Assembly (NCBI GenBank): GCA_910589275.1
Contig: CAJUTH010000044.1
Coordinates: 1 to 26,329, forward strand
Reading direction: 5' to 3'
Length of the DNA stretch: 26,329 nt
Source of the DNA: an uncultured Dorea sp.
GTDB taxonomy: Bacteria; Bacillota; Clostridia; Lachnospirales; Lachnospiraceae
The notes beneath the pieces were generated by a model that was not told the origin of the DNA, did no database searches, and saw only the letters and a program-made list of their open reading frames with translations. Positions 1-7,294 of the stretch are shown here, piece after piece; positions within the stretch are counted from its first letter, which is position 1, and each line of letters begins with the position of its first letter. The position numbers and the translations under genes were made by a program.

Positions 1-161
1 GCGCGGGCTGTCTGAGTGGGCGTCTGCCGCATACCCTAACCGCACAGGCGGAAAATTTTCTTCTCTTCAAAGATAAGCTCCCGCAAATGTCCAAAATATG
101 GTATTGTTATAAAGTAAGACGGTTATACTAATTTTCAGCCAGAATAAGGAGGTACCAAACC
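1..161 (+). other. leader region upstream of the first gene; possible gene 3' end
   Basis: No complete gene is visible. Two plus-strand frames are open from the window edge. One runs to a TAA at 74-76, the other to a TAA near 129-131. Either could be the last codons of a gene that begins outside the window, and I cannot choose between them. The region ends with a strong Shine-Dalgarno sequence (AGGAGG, about 147-152) serving the gene at 162. Confidence 0.3.
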
Positions 162-500
162 ATGCTTGAACAACTGCTTTCCCTGCCGGGTTTTCTCTAT
201 CAACTGCACGGTCAGTATTATTTTCTCGGAAAATGGATCTGCAAAGAATGCACCGATACCGACGCGAACGACTGTGTCCACATGTACGCCATGTGCCGGG
301 AGGCTGGCGAGGAGCCGGAAACCAGCTTTTATTTTCAGAAGCTCCGGGCGTACAGCGACCTTGCGTTAGAAGTCCCCTATAATCCGGCGCTGATCCGCCA
401 GAATATGGAAACGCTCTTAGCTTCCCTGCCGGAGTCCGCTTCCGGCGCGCTCCAAAAACAGATAACGGCCTTCGAGGAGGATCTGCCGAAATACTCTTAA
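162..500 (+). CDS. hypothetical protein, 112 aa
   Basis: I do not recognise this protein. The start is well supported: AGGAGG lies about 9 bases upstream of the ATG. The product is acidic and probably cytoplasmic, with no signal peptide or membrane segment. Its N-terminal third is rich in aromatic residues and has a CKEC pair (near residue 28) plus two later cysteines, which could bind a metal or form a redox pair, although the spacing matches no motif I know. The C-terminal third looks helical. The next gene begins about 120 bases downstream on the same strand, so the two may be co-transcribed. No function is proposed. Confidence 0.6.
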   Translation: MLEQLLSLPGFLYQLHGQYYFLGKWICKECTDTDANDCVHMYAMCREAGEEPETSFYFQKLRAYSDLALEVPYNPALIRQNMETLLASLPESASGALQKQITAFEEDLPKYS

Positions 501-621
501 CGCCGTCCGGAAGCAGGACAGAGGCTAACGGCCGCCCTGTGCGCCATGCTGAAAATAAGGACGCCAAGTTCCGCCTCCGCCGATGCAGACGGCCGGGGAA
601 TACATAGGGAGGGATTTTGAT

Positions 622-1344
622 ATGGATTTTTCTGGTTATTTTCATACAACGGCGCGCCATATCCGCCAAACATGTGCGCGTATTCCCGCCTGTCCGAACT
701 TTTATACTCTGTGCGGCCTCCTGATGCTTGTAAGCGAGATCTGGAAACAACTGACCCTTACCTTTACGGTAAATCATGGAAATTACAGTTGGTGGCACTT
801 TCCTTTTCAGCTATGCAGCATTCCCATGTATATCTGTCTGACGATCGGTTTCCTGTCCTCGAAAAGACTCAAAAGCCTGATTCCATATTTAAAAGCCCAT
901 GGAGACAGGCTCTGCTCCTTTCTGGCGGCTTTCCTGATGGATTTCGGACTGCTGGGAGGTGTCTTTGTTTTTTTTGATACCAGCGGAATGCATTACGGCT
1001 ATCCGCCGCTGACCATCCATTCCTTTGCATGGCATATCCTGCTGGTCATACTGGGCTGCTACAGCGGCCTTAATAAAAAAACCTGCCATACACTCTCAGG
1101 GTATGGCTTTGGCGTTATGCTCTATCTGGTATGCTGCGGCATCGCAACGATCCTGAACCTCACTTTCTCCCAATTTGGGATGATCAATCTCTTCTATATC
1201 AGTCCCCGCTGTTACATGCAGCAAAAGGTATTCTGCCAGATCGCGGATACGCTTGGCAACGGAGTCGGTATAGCGGTTTATATCGCCGCATCCATTGCAG
1301 GTGCTGGAGTATTTCATTTTTTGTGGGGAAGGCTCGCAAAATAG
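622..1344 (+). CDS. YwaF/TMEM164-family integral membrane protein
   Basis: This is a 240-aa polytopic membrane protein with about six or seven hydrophobic segments. It resembles the YwaF/TMEM164 family: a tryptophan- and histidine-rich segment (WWHFPFQLC, near residues 55-65) sits at the start of a membrane helix, as in the family's W-x-LPLHLC motif, and there is a second conserved-looking stretch around the HSFAWH residues. Bacterial members have no settled function. The upstream in-frame start at 583 is less likely, because GGGAGGG at 607-613 sits correctly for the ATG at 622. The gene converges on the pseudogene that ends near 1414. The family call rests on recalled motifs and overall topology. 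Confidence 0.7.
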   Translation: MDFSGYFHTTARHIRQTCARIPACPNFYTLCGLLMLVSEIWKQLTLTFTVNHGNYSWWHFPFQLCSIPMYICLTIGFLSSKRLKSLIPYLKAHGDRLCSFLAAFLMDFGLLGGVFVFFDTSGMHYGYPPLTIHSFAWHILLVILGCYSGLNKKTCHTLSGYGFGVMLYLVCCGIATILNLTFSQFGMINLFYISPRCYMQQKVFCQIADTLGNGVGIAVYIAASIAGAGVFHFLWGRLAK

Positions 1345-1413
1345 TCTTGACAAAACTGCCCTATGCTTTTAGAATACGACTTAGAAAGAGAAATGAGTTT
1401 TTCGACCGTACAG

Positions 1414-1773
1414 CTATTGCTCAAGCGGCTTGCTCGTTTCTTTTTTGTTCTTAAAATATCATATAGATACCGTTTTCCGTCTTTTGCATGGCGTACCAGT
1501 ATTCTTGACTTAAAGACATTGTACCTGACCAGTGCGCCCACATCATCATAAACAGGAACCGCAAAACGTGTATCATACCTGTACCAGCCAAATTTTGCAT
1601 CTGTGTTATGCTTCTGTGCATAATTCTCCGCATATGTTTTATTCGTGGCAATTTCAATCATCTCTTTGATAATTCCTGAAGAATTTGCCTCAGCATACAT
1701 GTTTGCGCCCCTTAGTTTCTTCGTGTCTTTGGAATGTGCAAACTCGTCCGGAAAATCACATATATCGTATCAT
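1414..1773 (-). pseudogene. frameshifted C-terminal remnant of a phage/ICE-type protein
   Basis: On the minus strand, a coherent reading frame runs from about 1773 without an upstream start. It contains TKKLRGANMYAEAN, a central GWYRYDTRFAVPVYDD and ILVRHAKDGKRYLYDI. Just after YLYDI (about 1455) the continuous frame becomes random-looking, while the next frame continues with KNKKETSKPLEQ and a stop at 1414-1416. That ending is what I recall for this module, so one base appears to have been lost there. The module occurs as the C-terminal end of large polyvalent or minor head-type proteins of clostridial phages and conjugative elements, possibly the barnase/EndoU/RelE-like nuclease group. The 5' part is missing. 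It is a relic of a lost mobile element; the exact family is uncertain. Confidence 0.6.
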
Positions 1774-1814
1774 TTAAATCGGCATAATTCTATTTTGAAT
1801 TCATTAAAACGTAT

Positions 1815-1865
1815 TTAAGCAATAAGAAATTTCCAAAAAATAAAAATTTGACTTTTTCGAAACAT
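1815..1865 (-). CDS. possible 16-residue hydrophobic peptide
   Basis: A GAAGGAGG Shine-Dalgarno sequence lies about 8 bases before an ATG at 1865 on the minus strand. The frame encodes only 16 residues (MFRKSQIFIFWKFLIA): a basic N terminus followed by an aromatic, hydrophobic stretch, then TAA. It could be a tiny membrane peptide, or the intact start of a gene whose body has been lost. The surrounding DNA is AT-rich debris. Only the strength of the ribosome binding site supports it. Confidence 0.25.
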   Translation of the reverse strand: MFRKSQIFIFWKFLIA

Positions 1866-1909
1866 GCGTTGATCCTCCTTCAAAATATAAGAATAAAAAA
1901 ATAAAATAA

Positions 1910-2125
1910 TTACATCTTATATTACGAAATTCTTATCTCAAGGGGCTTATTCTGTGCGCAGTCGCCATTCGACCGGACTTGAGCAAAAACAAGGAATATT
2001 TATATGATTATGTAAAAAAACTAGCTCAAAAAAATCTAAATTTCACTCATGATAAATATCTTTTGAGCCGGATTCATTGTAACGCGATTGATTTGGTAAA
2101 GCGCAACCTGCTTTTTCTGAAATAA
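1910..2125 (+). pseudogene. open coding debris, probable gene 3' remnant
   Basis: This plus-strand frame is open for 71 codons in AT-rich DNA and ends at TAA 2123-2125. It has no good ATG or ribosome binding site. The translated segment looks protein-like, with LSKNKEYLYDYVKKLAQKN, FTHDKYLLSRIHC and a basic tail. A TTG at 1979 could give a 48-residue product, but nothing resembling a ribosome binding site precedes it. I read it as the truncated end of an unidentified gene. Confidence 0.3.
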
Positions 2126-2138
2126 AAATTTCGTCCCA

Positions 2139-2171
2139 CGGAGTGGCGCTGGTTTGAATAGCACCACTCCG
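2139..2171. repeat. 12-bp-arm hairpin upstream of the 181-aa gene
   Basis: The arms CGGAGTGGCGCT and AGCACCACTCCG pair over 12 positions with one mismatch around a 9-base loop. The hairpin ends about 10 bases before the Shine-Dalgarno of the gene at 2197. No T-run follows on the plus strand, so it is not a standard terminator in that direction. It may be a leader RNA structure or a protein-binding site. Confidence 0.5.
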
Positions 2172-2196
2172 CAGAAAAATATCACAAGGAGGACAC

Positions 2197-2742
2197 ATGG
2201 ATTTACAACAATACCCTTTTTCATACCCGGTAGCCCTGACTCCTATTTCCATGGAGGAAGTTAATTTTACCAAAGACAGACTATCAGGCGGCGACAATGC
2301 AAAAACCGTCAAAAACTACATACTGGAAAAAATGGACGAGTTTTCCAAAAAAACCGTAAATGGTATTTCAAACTCAAAGTTCGTACCCCTAGATTCCGTA
2401 AAAATTGAAAAACGTATTATCTCCTTTACTTTATACAGCATGGCGGAATTAGCTACTCCCGGCAGAAGCATGCGCCTGTTATCACAGTTGCTGCTGGAAG
2501 AACCCTATTTCCAAAAACTGCTGGTACAAAAGAAACTTTTTAAATCTTTCGTTTCTATTGAAAATACAAAAGCGCATTCGGAGTCTAAAATCATTGACGC
2601 TTCTAGCATATCTGATGTGGAATTGGTAAAGGGACTGATTGATCTCCTTCCACTTCCGGAATATTCCATAACCAAGAAGCAGCGCAAAGCCTTGGATTCC
2701 ATGAAGGTGCTGGCAGCGGAAGCCGAGATCATACCAATATAA
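2197..2742 (+). CDS. hypothetical protein, 181 aa
   Basis: I do not recognise this protein. An AAGGAGG sequence lies 6 bases before the ATG, so the start is secure. The product is soluble, with no signal peptide or membrane span. It is rich in lysine, serine and leucine and is predicted mainly helical from about residue 70 onward, where leucine-rich stretches (RLLSQLLLEE, VELVKGLIDLLPL) occur. There are no cysteines and no catalytic motif that I can name. The acetyltransferase gene starts 30 bases downstream on the same strand, so the two are probably co-transcribed, although this says little about function. Confidence 0.6.
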   Translation: MDLQQYPFSYPVALTPISMEEVNFTKDRLSGGDNAKTVKNYILEKMDEFSKKTVNGISNSKFVPLDSVKIEKRIISFTLYSMAELATPGRSMRLLSQLLLEEPYFQKLLVQKKLFKSFVSIENTKAHSESKIIDASSISDVELVKGLIDLLPLPEYSITKKQRKALDSMKVLAAEAEIIPI

Positions 2743-2772
2743 AGCATAACAAAAATTGAGAGGTAAATACTT

Positions 2773-3357
2773 ATGACAGAAAAAGAGAAAATGTTAGCAG
2801 GACAACTTTATGATTGCGGAGACACTGAATTATTAACCCAATGGCATAAAGCGAAAGATTTAATAAGGGATTATAATCAAACAGACTCTGCCAATGCTCA
2901 GGAAAAAGAGAGGATTTTAAATGAACTGCTTGGCGGGAAAGGCAAAAATCTTTGGATAACAGCTCCATTCTATGTTGATTATGGTAATAATATTTATTTT
3001 GGAAATAACTGCGAAGTAAATATGAACTGTACTTTTTTAGATGATAATATTATCCGTATCGGAAATAACGCTTTAATTGCACCGAATGTACAAATATATA
3101 CAGCATTTCATCCAACAAACGCCGCTGACCGTTTTGGTGAGCCCAGAGAAGACGGCTCCTTTGAATTTTGCAAAACCCAAACGGCTCCGGTTACCATAGG
3201 CAATAATGTATGGATTGGCGGCGGCGTCATCATTATGCCCGGCGTCACGATCGGAGATAACGTTGTAATCGGAGCGGGAAGTGTGGTTACAAAAAATATT
3301 CCCGGCAATACGATAGCATATGGAAATCCCTGCCGGGCAGTAAGAGAAAATAAATAG
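2773..3357 (+). CDS. maa: sugar O-acetyltransferase, maltose/galactoside type
   Basis: This 194-aa enzyme belongs to the left-handed beta-helix acetyltransferases of the maltose/galactoside O-acetyltransferase group, which move acetyl from acetyl-CoA to a sugar hydroxyl. The N-terminal helical Mac segment starts TEKEKMLAGQLYD. Hexapeptide repeats then run from about residue 65 to the end, including NNIYFGNNCEVN, IRIGNNALIAPNVQIYT, TIGNNVWIGGGVIIMPGVTIGDN and VIGAGSVVTKNIP. The catalytic histidine of the family fits the AFHP segment near residue 113. Length and ending (YGNPCRAVRE) are normal. A GAGAGG sequence about 10 bases before the ATG is a moderate ribosome binding site. The true acceptor sugar cannot be read from sequence. 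Confidence 0.88.
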   Translation: MTEKEKMLAGQLYDCGDTELLTQWHKAKDLIRDYNQTDSANAQEKERILNELLGGKGKNLWITAPFYVDYGNNIYFGNNCEVNMNCTFLDDNIIRIGNNALIAPNVQIYTAFHPTNAADRFGEPREDGSFEFCKTQTAPVTIGNNVWIGGGVIIMPGVTIGDNVVIGAGSVVTKNIPGNTIAYGNPCRAVRENK

Positions 3358-3402
3358 AAACTGCTATGATAGTTAAAAGAGCCATACACAGGAAATGCCC
3401 CA

Positions 3403-3411
3403 CCACAAAAC
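3403..3411. repeat. probable target-site duplication, left copy
   Basis: CCACAAAAC occurs here and again at 5193-5201, directly flanking the insertion sequence in the same orientation. A 9-bp direct repeat fits the 8-9 bp target duplications made by IS256-family elements. The exact edge could be one or two bases different. Confidence 0.6.
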
Positions 3412-3452
3412 GGGTTTGTCAAGTTAAATGTGTAAGTTTTTTTGTTTTTTTT

Positions 3453-3474
3453 CAGCGGTTGTATTCAACCGCTG
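3453..3474 (+). terminator. Rho-independent terminator at the left end of the IS
   Basis: CAGCGGTTG and CAACCGCTG form a perfect 9-bp stem with a TATT loop, followed by ATTTTTGT. It would stop plus-strand transcription arriving from the acetyltransferase gene before it runs antisense into the transposase. T-runs precede the stem as well. Confidence 0.7.
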
Positions 3475-3587
3475 ATTTTTGTCTCAAAATATCGTAAGGG
3501 TCAAAATTGAAAACTGTTGTCAGGAGAACCGTGGAATAATGGGGCAGGGGCCCTGTTATGCCGCGAAAGTCTCTTGACATAAGGCTT

Positions 3588-3869
3588 TCACAACATCCTT
3601 TTCTTTCGGAAAAGGGGATTCCCTTTTCCGCGCTTCCGATATGGACGGGTCCGGGCAGAGCCCGGCAAACGGGTCAAGGGACTGATCCCTTGCGGGTTCT
3701 TAGGGCAGAGCCCTAAGCTTCCAGCATGCATGCTTGTGATCATATCCTCTATATCATCTAATGTAGACGTGAATTCTTCCCGCAGTTCCTGTATCTGTGT
3801 AAGCACATCTTCCAGCAGGGCCTCCAGTTCCCCGCTGCATTCTTCAGAAATAGTTTGATTCTCTTTCAT
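3588..3869 (-). CDS. small acidic passenger ORF downstream of the transposase
   Basis: The frame starts 12 bases after the transposase stop. A GTG at 3878 is also in frame, but the ATG at 3869, preceded by AGGGAG, is more likely. The first 45 or so residues are acidic and heptad-like (ECSGELEALLEDVLTQIQEL, LDDIEDMITSM), suggesting a short coiled coil. The remainder, from the AGCATGCATGCT palindrome onward, is arginine- and proline-rich and is simply the translation of the palindrome cluster at 3608-3734. The gene probably once ended near there and has been extended by inserted repeat DNA. Its function is unknown; it may be an accessory to transposition. Confidence 0.4.
   Translation of the reverse strand: MKENQTISEECSGELEALLEDVLTQIQELREEFTSTLDDIEDMITSMHAGSLGLCPKNPQGISPLTRLPGSARTRPYRKRGKGNPLFRKKRML
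3608..3734. repeat. cluster of short perfect palindromes
   Basis: Five palindromes lie within 127 bases: GGAAAAGGG/CCCTTTTCC (3608-3629), CCGGGC/GCCCGG with an AGA loop (3651-3665), CAAGGGA/TCCCTTG (3675-3692), CTTAGGGC/GCCCTAAG with an AGA loop (3699-3717) and AGCATGCATGCT (3723-3734). A further small one, CAGGGGCCCTG, is at about 3545-3555. The two AGA-loop hairpins share the core GGGCAGAGCCC. The block resembles palindromic repeat modules that I recall near insertion sequences in clostridia. Confidence 0.7.
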
Positions 3870-3881
3870 CAGCCCCACTCC

Positions 3882-5141
3882 CTATAAGTTCTCATATTTT
3901 AGAATCCGGGACTGCATCTTATCATCCATAGCCAACTGGTTCCTGACAAGTGCCCAGTTAGGGGCCGGACGGCCATTCCATTTTTTATACAGCTCCGTGA
4001 TCCGCAGGTACAGGGCTTTCCTGACGGCGTCTTCACCGGGGAAGGAGCCCTTCTTTGTTACTTTGCGGAAGCTGGAATTGACAGCTTCTATACTGTTGGT
4101 CGTATACATCACTTTGCGTACTGCACTCCCGTAATTAAAGAGCTGTTCTACATGCTGCCAGTTACGTACCCATACATCCACGGCTCCGGGATACCGGCTC
4201 CATGTCTGTTTAAACCGCTCAAGCTCTGCATCCGCTGCTTTCAGGCTGGATGCGCCGTACAACTTCTTTAGTTGGGCAGTATATGCTTTATATTCCTTAG
4301 AGGGTATGTATTTGATAGAATTACGGATTAGGTGGACGATACAGCGCTGTACCACTGCATCCTTAAAGATTGACCTTGCTCCTTCTTCCAGGCCGGATAC
4401 TCCGTCCATGCTGATGAACAGCACATCTTCTACACCGCGGGCTTTGATCTCATCAAAAATCTGCATCCAGTAGTGTTTCCCTTCCGCTTCGCCGATCCAA
4501 AGCCCTAAAATATCCTTGATTCCGTTTACGTCATAACCCAGTATCACATAGACTGCAAGATTCTTTGTTTCCATGTCCTTACGAACGGATACATACAGGC
4601 AGTCTACAAACAGGAATGTATAAAATTTCTTAAGAGGACGGTTCTGCCATTCATCAACTGTTTCAATTACTCTGTCTGTGATGGATGATATCGTATCATG
4701 GGATATCTCGAAACCATAGATATCTTCCACGGTATCAGCAATATCACGCTGGCTCATGCCCCTTGCATACATGGCCAGAACCTTATCCTCAATCCCGCTC
4801 ACATCCCGCGTCCGCTTTGGAATCACCTGCGGTTCAAAAGATGCATTCCTGTCACGGGGCACCTCAACCGGAATATCTCCGTATGTAGACTTCAGCGTCT
4901 TACTGTTGTATCCATTGCGGCGGTTTTCTGTGCTTTTCGGACCATGGTCATTGGATTCATAACCCAGATGGGAATCCATCTCTCCCTGCAGCATCGCCTC
5001 AAACATCGGTCCGAAGATATCTTTGATCGCATCCTGCATATCCTCTACATTTTTACAGTTATACTGCTCCAGAATTGCCTTTGCTATTGCAACGGTTCTG
5101 GGGTCTCTTTTCGGTTTTCTTGCCATAAGTGTTGTACTCAT
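3882..5141 (-). CDS. IS256-family (Mutator type) transposase
   Basis: This is a complete 419-aa DDE transposase. The catalytic triad can be placed at D180 (TFLFVDCLYV), D246 (FISMDGVSGL) and E352 (TTNSIEAVNS). The family C-x2-H signature is at 267-270 (QRCIVHLIRNS). The N terminus has the usual GEMDSHLGY segment and the N-x-RNGY box near residue 73-78. Length is normal for IS256 and no frameshift is seen, so the enzyme is probably functional. A GGAAAGGA ribosome binding site precedes the ATG; a second ATG at codon 6 is possible. A small passenger ORF follows. Confidence 0.95.
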   Translation of the reverse strand: MSTTLMARKPKRDPRTVAIAKAILEQYNCKNVEDMQDAIKDIFGPMFEAMLQGEMDSHLGYESNDHGPKSTENRRNGYNSKTLKSTYGDIPVEVPRDRNASFEPQVIPKRTRDVSGIEDKVLAMYARGMSQRDIADTVEDIYGFEISHDTISSITDRVIETVDEWQNRPLKKFYTFLFVDCLYVSVRKDMETKNLAVYVILGYDVNGIKDILGLWIGEAEGKHYWMQIFDEIKARGVEDVLFISMDGVSGLEEGARSIFKDAVVQRCIVHLIRNSIKYIPSKEYKAYTAQLKKLYGASSLKAADAELERFKQTWSRYPGAVDVWVRNWQHVEQLFNYGSAVRKVMYTTNSIEAVNSSFRKVTKKGSFPGEDAVRKALYLRITELYKKWNGRPAPNWALVRNQLAMDDKMQSRILKYENL

Positions 5142-5192
5142 AATCCTTTCCTTCCTTTCGTTTTAGAATACCGCACTTTATTTTACACTCTC

Positions 5193-5201
5193 CCACAAAA
5201 C
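5193..5201. repeat. probable target-site duplication, right copy
   Basis: This is the second copy of CCACAAAAC, matching 3403-3411 and marking the right border of the insertion sequence. Confidence 0.6.
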
Positions 5202-5218
5202 AGCCTGCACGGGACATA

Positions 5219-5256
5219 GAAAAAGGACATCCCGGTAACCCGGAACATCCTTTTTC
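5219..5256 (-). terminator. terminator downstream of the AAA-ATPase gene
   Basis: GAAAAAGGA and TCCTTTTTC form the base of a long stem, which continues through G-U pairs to a CCGG/CCGG top on the minus strand (about 17 pairs, 4-base loop). It starts 18 bases after the ATPase stop codon. The A/T-rich arms allow it to work in both directions, so it also insulates the IS. Confidence 0.7.
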
Positions 5257-5273
5257 TATTTTCCTGTCATTCT

Positions 5274-6992
5274 TTATTCCTTCCCAGATCCCTGCCTTTT
5301 TCCAAACCGGACTTCACAGTCCTTCCGATAGAATGCTATCCCATAGCAGTCTATCTTCTTATACCCTTCCGTGCGCAGTTCTTCCATATATCTTTTCTCA
5401 TAGATCTGATGCAGCGCTTTCTTTGCATCGTCTTCCAGATTATCAATTGAATCCGATACCTTTAATTCCAAAATGAATGACCGGCCTCGCAGCGAAGAGC
5501 TTTTCACTATAATATCTGAACGCCCGCTGCCTGATTCCCGATTCGATTTCACCAGATAATTCTCGCTTTGGCTTAAGATTCCTGTCAGGAATCTATGATA
5601 GAAATTTTCTGCGCTGTCGTAGAAACTAATGGTAGAAAAAAGCTGGCTGTTTAGTATCTCCGTCATCCTCTCCGCATTTCCGTCTTCCATTGCCTGATAC
5701 AGATCATGAAAATCTTCTTTCTGTATCAAATCTTTCATCCAATTCAGAATCGTATTCTCATAAATCGTAGTAACCTCTATATTAGGAATACGCACCTTCA
5801 GAAATATATATTTCCCTTTAAAGTACTCACTTTCTTTTGTCAGATATCCGGTAAAATATAGGAAGTTCCACAAGTTCTCCCCTTTACTATGCATGTCCTC
5901 ATAAGTAACTTCCTCATGAACTTGAATATCTAGTGTTCCACCGGCTAAAAGTGTTTCAATCTGGCCTTTTGTCTCCCGATCTGCTCTGGCAACCATATCC
6001 TTAATAATATCATTGGAACTGGTATTGATCCAATACGGACGGGGAAATGCTTTGATACTGGCGCGTAAATCACACATATAATTGATTACACTCCATGGAT
6101 TATAGACTTCCATATCTCCGAACAAGTATCCGTCATACCATTCTTTCATTGTGGGAAAACGGCTTTCCACACCATAATATGCCATCATCTGCCGCACTTG
6201 TGCTTCGGTAAAACCAAAATGCTCGCTATAGAGCTGGTCAAGCACTGAAATAATCCGCAAATGATTTAATCCGGTAAATATACTCTCCTTTGAAATCCTC
6301 AGACACCCTGTAATGACTGCAAACTGCAGATACTGGTTTGTTTTTAACGCCGCTTCGAAAAACGAACGGATGAATCCCACCATCTTTTCATAAAAACCTC
6401 TGAAATATGCATTTTCCAAAGGCACATCATACTCATCAATTAAAATAACGGTATTCTTTCCTGTAATCTTATACATACATTGGCAGAAAAGCTGCAATGA
6501 ATTTCTTATACTTCTTTCTTCCGCCTTTCCATCTGCAATAGCGGTATACCGTTCATATTCTCTGGATGACAGACGTTCTTTTGCTCTCTCTATCACATTT
6601 CTGTGCCGTTCAAATTCCATGATGACTGCATTCTCAATCATATAATATGCCATGTCATAGTCTTCCTGCTTTGCTGACTTCAATGTCAGTTCAAATACAG
6701 GGTACATTCCCATCTGATTTGTATAGATTTCCCCGGCTTCTATGATCTTCATTCCCTGAAACAGGCTTTTATTTTGTTCATTCCTTTCCTCATTTCCCGT
6801 ATCCTCAAAAAAGTAACGGATCATGCTTAGATTCAATGTTTTTCCAAATCTTCTTGGACGAGTAAACAGATTTACTTTCCCCTTTAAGTCCAGTAATTCT
6901 TTTATAAGCATTGTCTTATCTACATAGTAATATCCAGATTTTACTATATCCTCAAAATTTTCAACACCAACAGGTAATGCCTTCTCCACCAC
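5274..6992 (-). CDS. AAA-ATPase-like protein with PD-(D/E)XK nuclease domain
   Basis: This 572-aa protein has the layout of the large family of AAA-ATPase-like (PF09820 type) plus C-terminal PD-(D/E)XK (PF08011 type) proteins. The N terminus reads LPVGVENFEDIVKSGYYYVDKT, and the P-loop-like RPRRFGKT is near residue 46-53. A Walker-B-like VILIDEYDVP is near 180. The nuclease core shows RSDIIVKSS, then FILELKV near residues 500-525, giving the D...E-x-K triad. Family members are abundant and variable in gut anaerobes and lack an established role; a link to mobile DNA or defence is often suggested but unproven. The start is GTG at 6992, preceded by GAGGCGG. It is a single-gene unit with its own terminator. 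Confidence 0.85.
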   Translation of the reverse strand: MVEKALPVGVENFEDIVKSGYYYVDKTMLIKELLDLKGKVNLFTRPRRFGKTLNLSMIRYFFEDTGNEERNEQNKSLFQGMKIIEAGEIYTNQMGMYPVFELTLKSAKQEDYDMAYYMIENAVIMEFERHRNVIERAKERLSSREYERYTAIADGKAEERSIRNSLQLFCQCMYKITGKNTVILIDEYDVPLENAYFRGFYEKMVGFIRSFFEAALKTNQYLQFAVITGCLRISKESIFTGLNHLRIISVLDQLYSEHFGFTEAQVRQMMAYYGVESRFPTMKEWYDGYLFGDMEVYNPWSVINYMCDLRASIKAFPRPYWINTSSNDIIKDMVARADRETKGQIETLLAGGTLDIQVHEEVTYEDMHSKGENLWNFLYFTGYLTKESEYFKGKYIFLKVRIPNIEVTTIYENTILNWMKDLIQKEDFHDLYQAMEDGNAERMTEILNSQLFSTISFYDSAENFYHRFLTGILSQSENYLVKSNRESGSGRSDIIVKSSSLRGRSFILELKVSDSIDNLEDDAKKALHQIYEKRYMEELRTEGYKKIDCYGIAFYRKDCEVRFGKRQGSGKE

Positions 6993-7113
6993 TACCGCCT
7001 CTTTTCTATACCTTTTTTTATACTATACCCCATCCCTATCCATTTCACAATCTGTTTCCAATATTTTAAAGTATGTCAGGCTTGACTACATGGAATAACT
7101 GAAAGAAAAGAAA

Positions 7114-7150
7114 AATGCCATAAGCCTTTATTTTCAAGGCTTACAGCATT
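7114..7150 (-). terminator. terminator of the tRNA-Trp transcript
   Basis: On the minus strand, AATGCTGTAAGCCTT pairs with AAGGCTTATGGCATT (15 pairs including G-U) and is followed by TTTTTC. It lies just after the tRNA 3' end and upstream of the ATPase gene. Confidence 0.75.
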
Positions 7151-7158
7151 CTTAAAAA

Positions 7159-7229
7159 CAGGGGATGAGAGAATCGAACTCCCGCTAAGAGTTTTGGAGA
7201 CTCCTGTCATACCATTTGACCAATCCCCT
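7159..7229 (-). tRNA. trnW: tRNA-Trp (anticodon CCA)
   Basis: The minus strand folds into a standard cloverleaf. The acceptor is AGGGGAT/ATCCCCT, the D-arm has GTC/GAC, the anticodon stem is GGAGT/ACTCT and the anticodon loop CTCCAAA, placing CCA at positions 34-36. The variable loop is short and the T-arm is GGGAG/CTCTC with loop TTCGATT. The discriminator base is G. The 3' CCA is not encoded (TTTTT follows), so it must be added after transcription. The gene stands alone between ferritin and the ATPase, with its own promoter and terminator. Confidence 0.93.
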
Positions 7230-7246
7230 TTCTAACCTGTGCGGCC

Positions 7247-7294
7247 GGAAGCGGCCACTAGATATTTATACCATAAGTGACCGCTTCCTGTCAA
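7247..7294 (-). promoter_or_regulatory. tRNA-Trp promoter inside a 13-bp-arm inverted repeat
   Basis: The minus strand shows TTGACA (7289-7294), an 18-base spacer and TATAAA (7265-7270), about 30 bases upstream of the tRNA. The arms GGAAGCGGTCACT (7276-7288) and AGTGGCCGCTTCC (7247-7259) form a near-perfect inverted repeat, with one T-G wobble, that brackets the -10 box. It could be an operator, or a supercoiling-sensitive cruciform. Confidence 0.65.

Larger units (their letters stand above)
3412..5192 (-). mobile_element. IS256-family insertion sequence
   Basis: The element is bounded by the CCACAAAAC direct repeat. Its ends, read inward, are GGGTTTGTCAAGTTAAATGTG on the left and GAGAGTGTAAAATAAAGTGCG on the right. 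They are only roughly alike (about 10 of 16 positions), so the terminal repeats are imperfect or the borders are off by a few bases. It carries one complete Mutator-type transposase on the minus strand plus a small downstream ORF, a plus-facing terminator hairpin and a palindrome cluster. At about 1.78 kb it is longer than the typical 1.3-1.5 kb of the family; the extra length is the passenger region at about 3450-3870. Confidence 0.75.

Noticed and set aside
67..798. A 243-codon open frame on the minus strand
   Set aside because: It lies antisense to two plus-strand genes with strong ribosome binding sites, its product is arginine-rich and low in structure, and it has no family motif.
3608..3734. 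A CRISPR array in the palindrome cluster
   Set aside because: The palindromes differ in sequence and spacing, there are no regular repeat-spacer units and no cas genes are present.
4698..5219. A 173-codon plus-strand open frame within the insertion sequence
   Set aside because: It is antisense to the intact IS256 transposase and its product is histidine- and leucine-rich noise; no ribosome binding site was seen.
5274..6992. Calling the AAA-ATPase/PD-(D/E)XK protein a defined antiphage system
   Set aside because: The family is abundant in gut anaerobes and no partner gene is adjacent; the sequence alone does not support a defence assignment.
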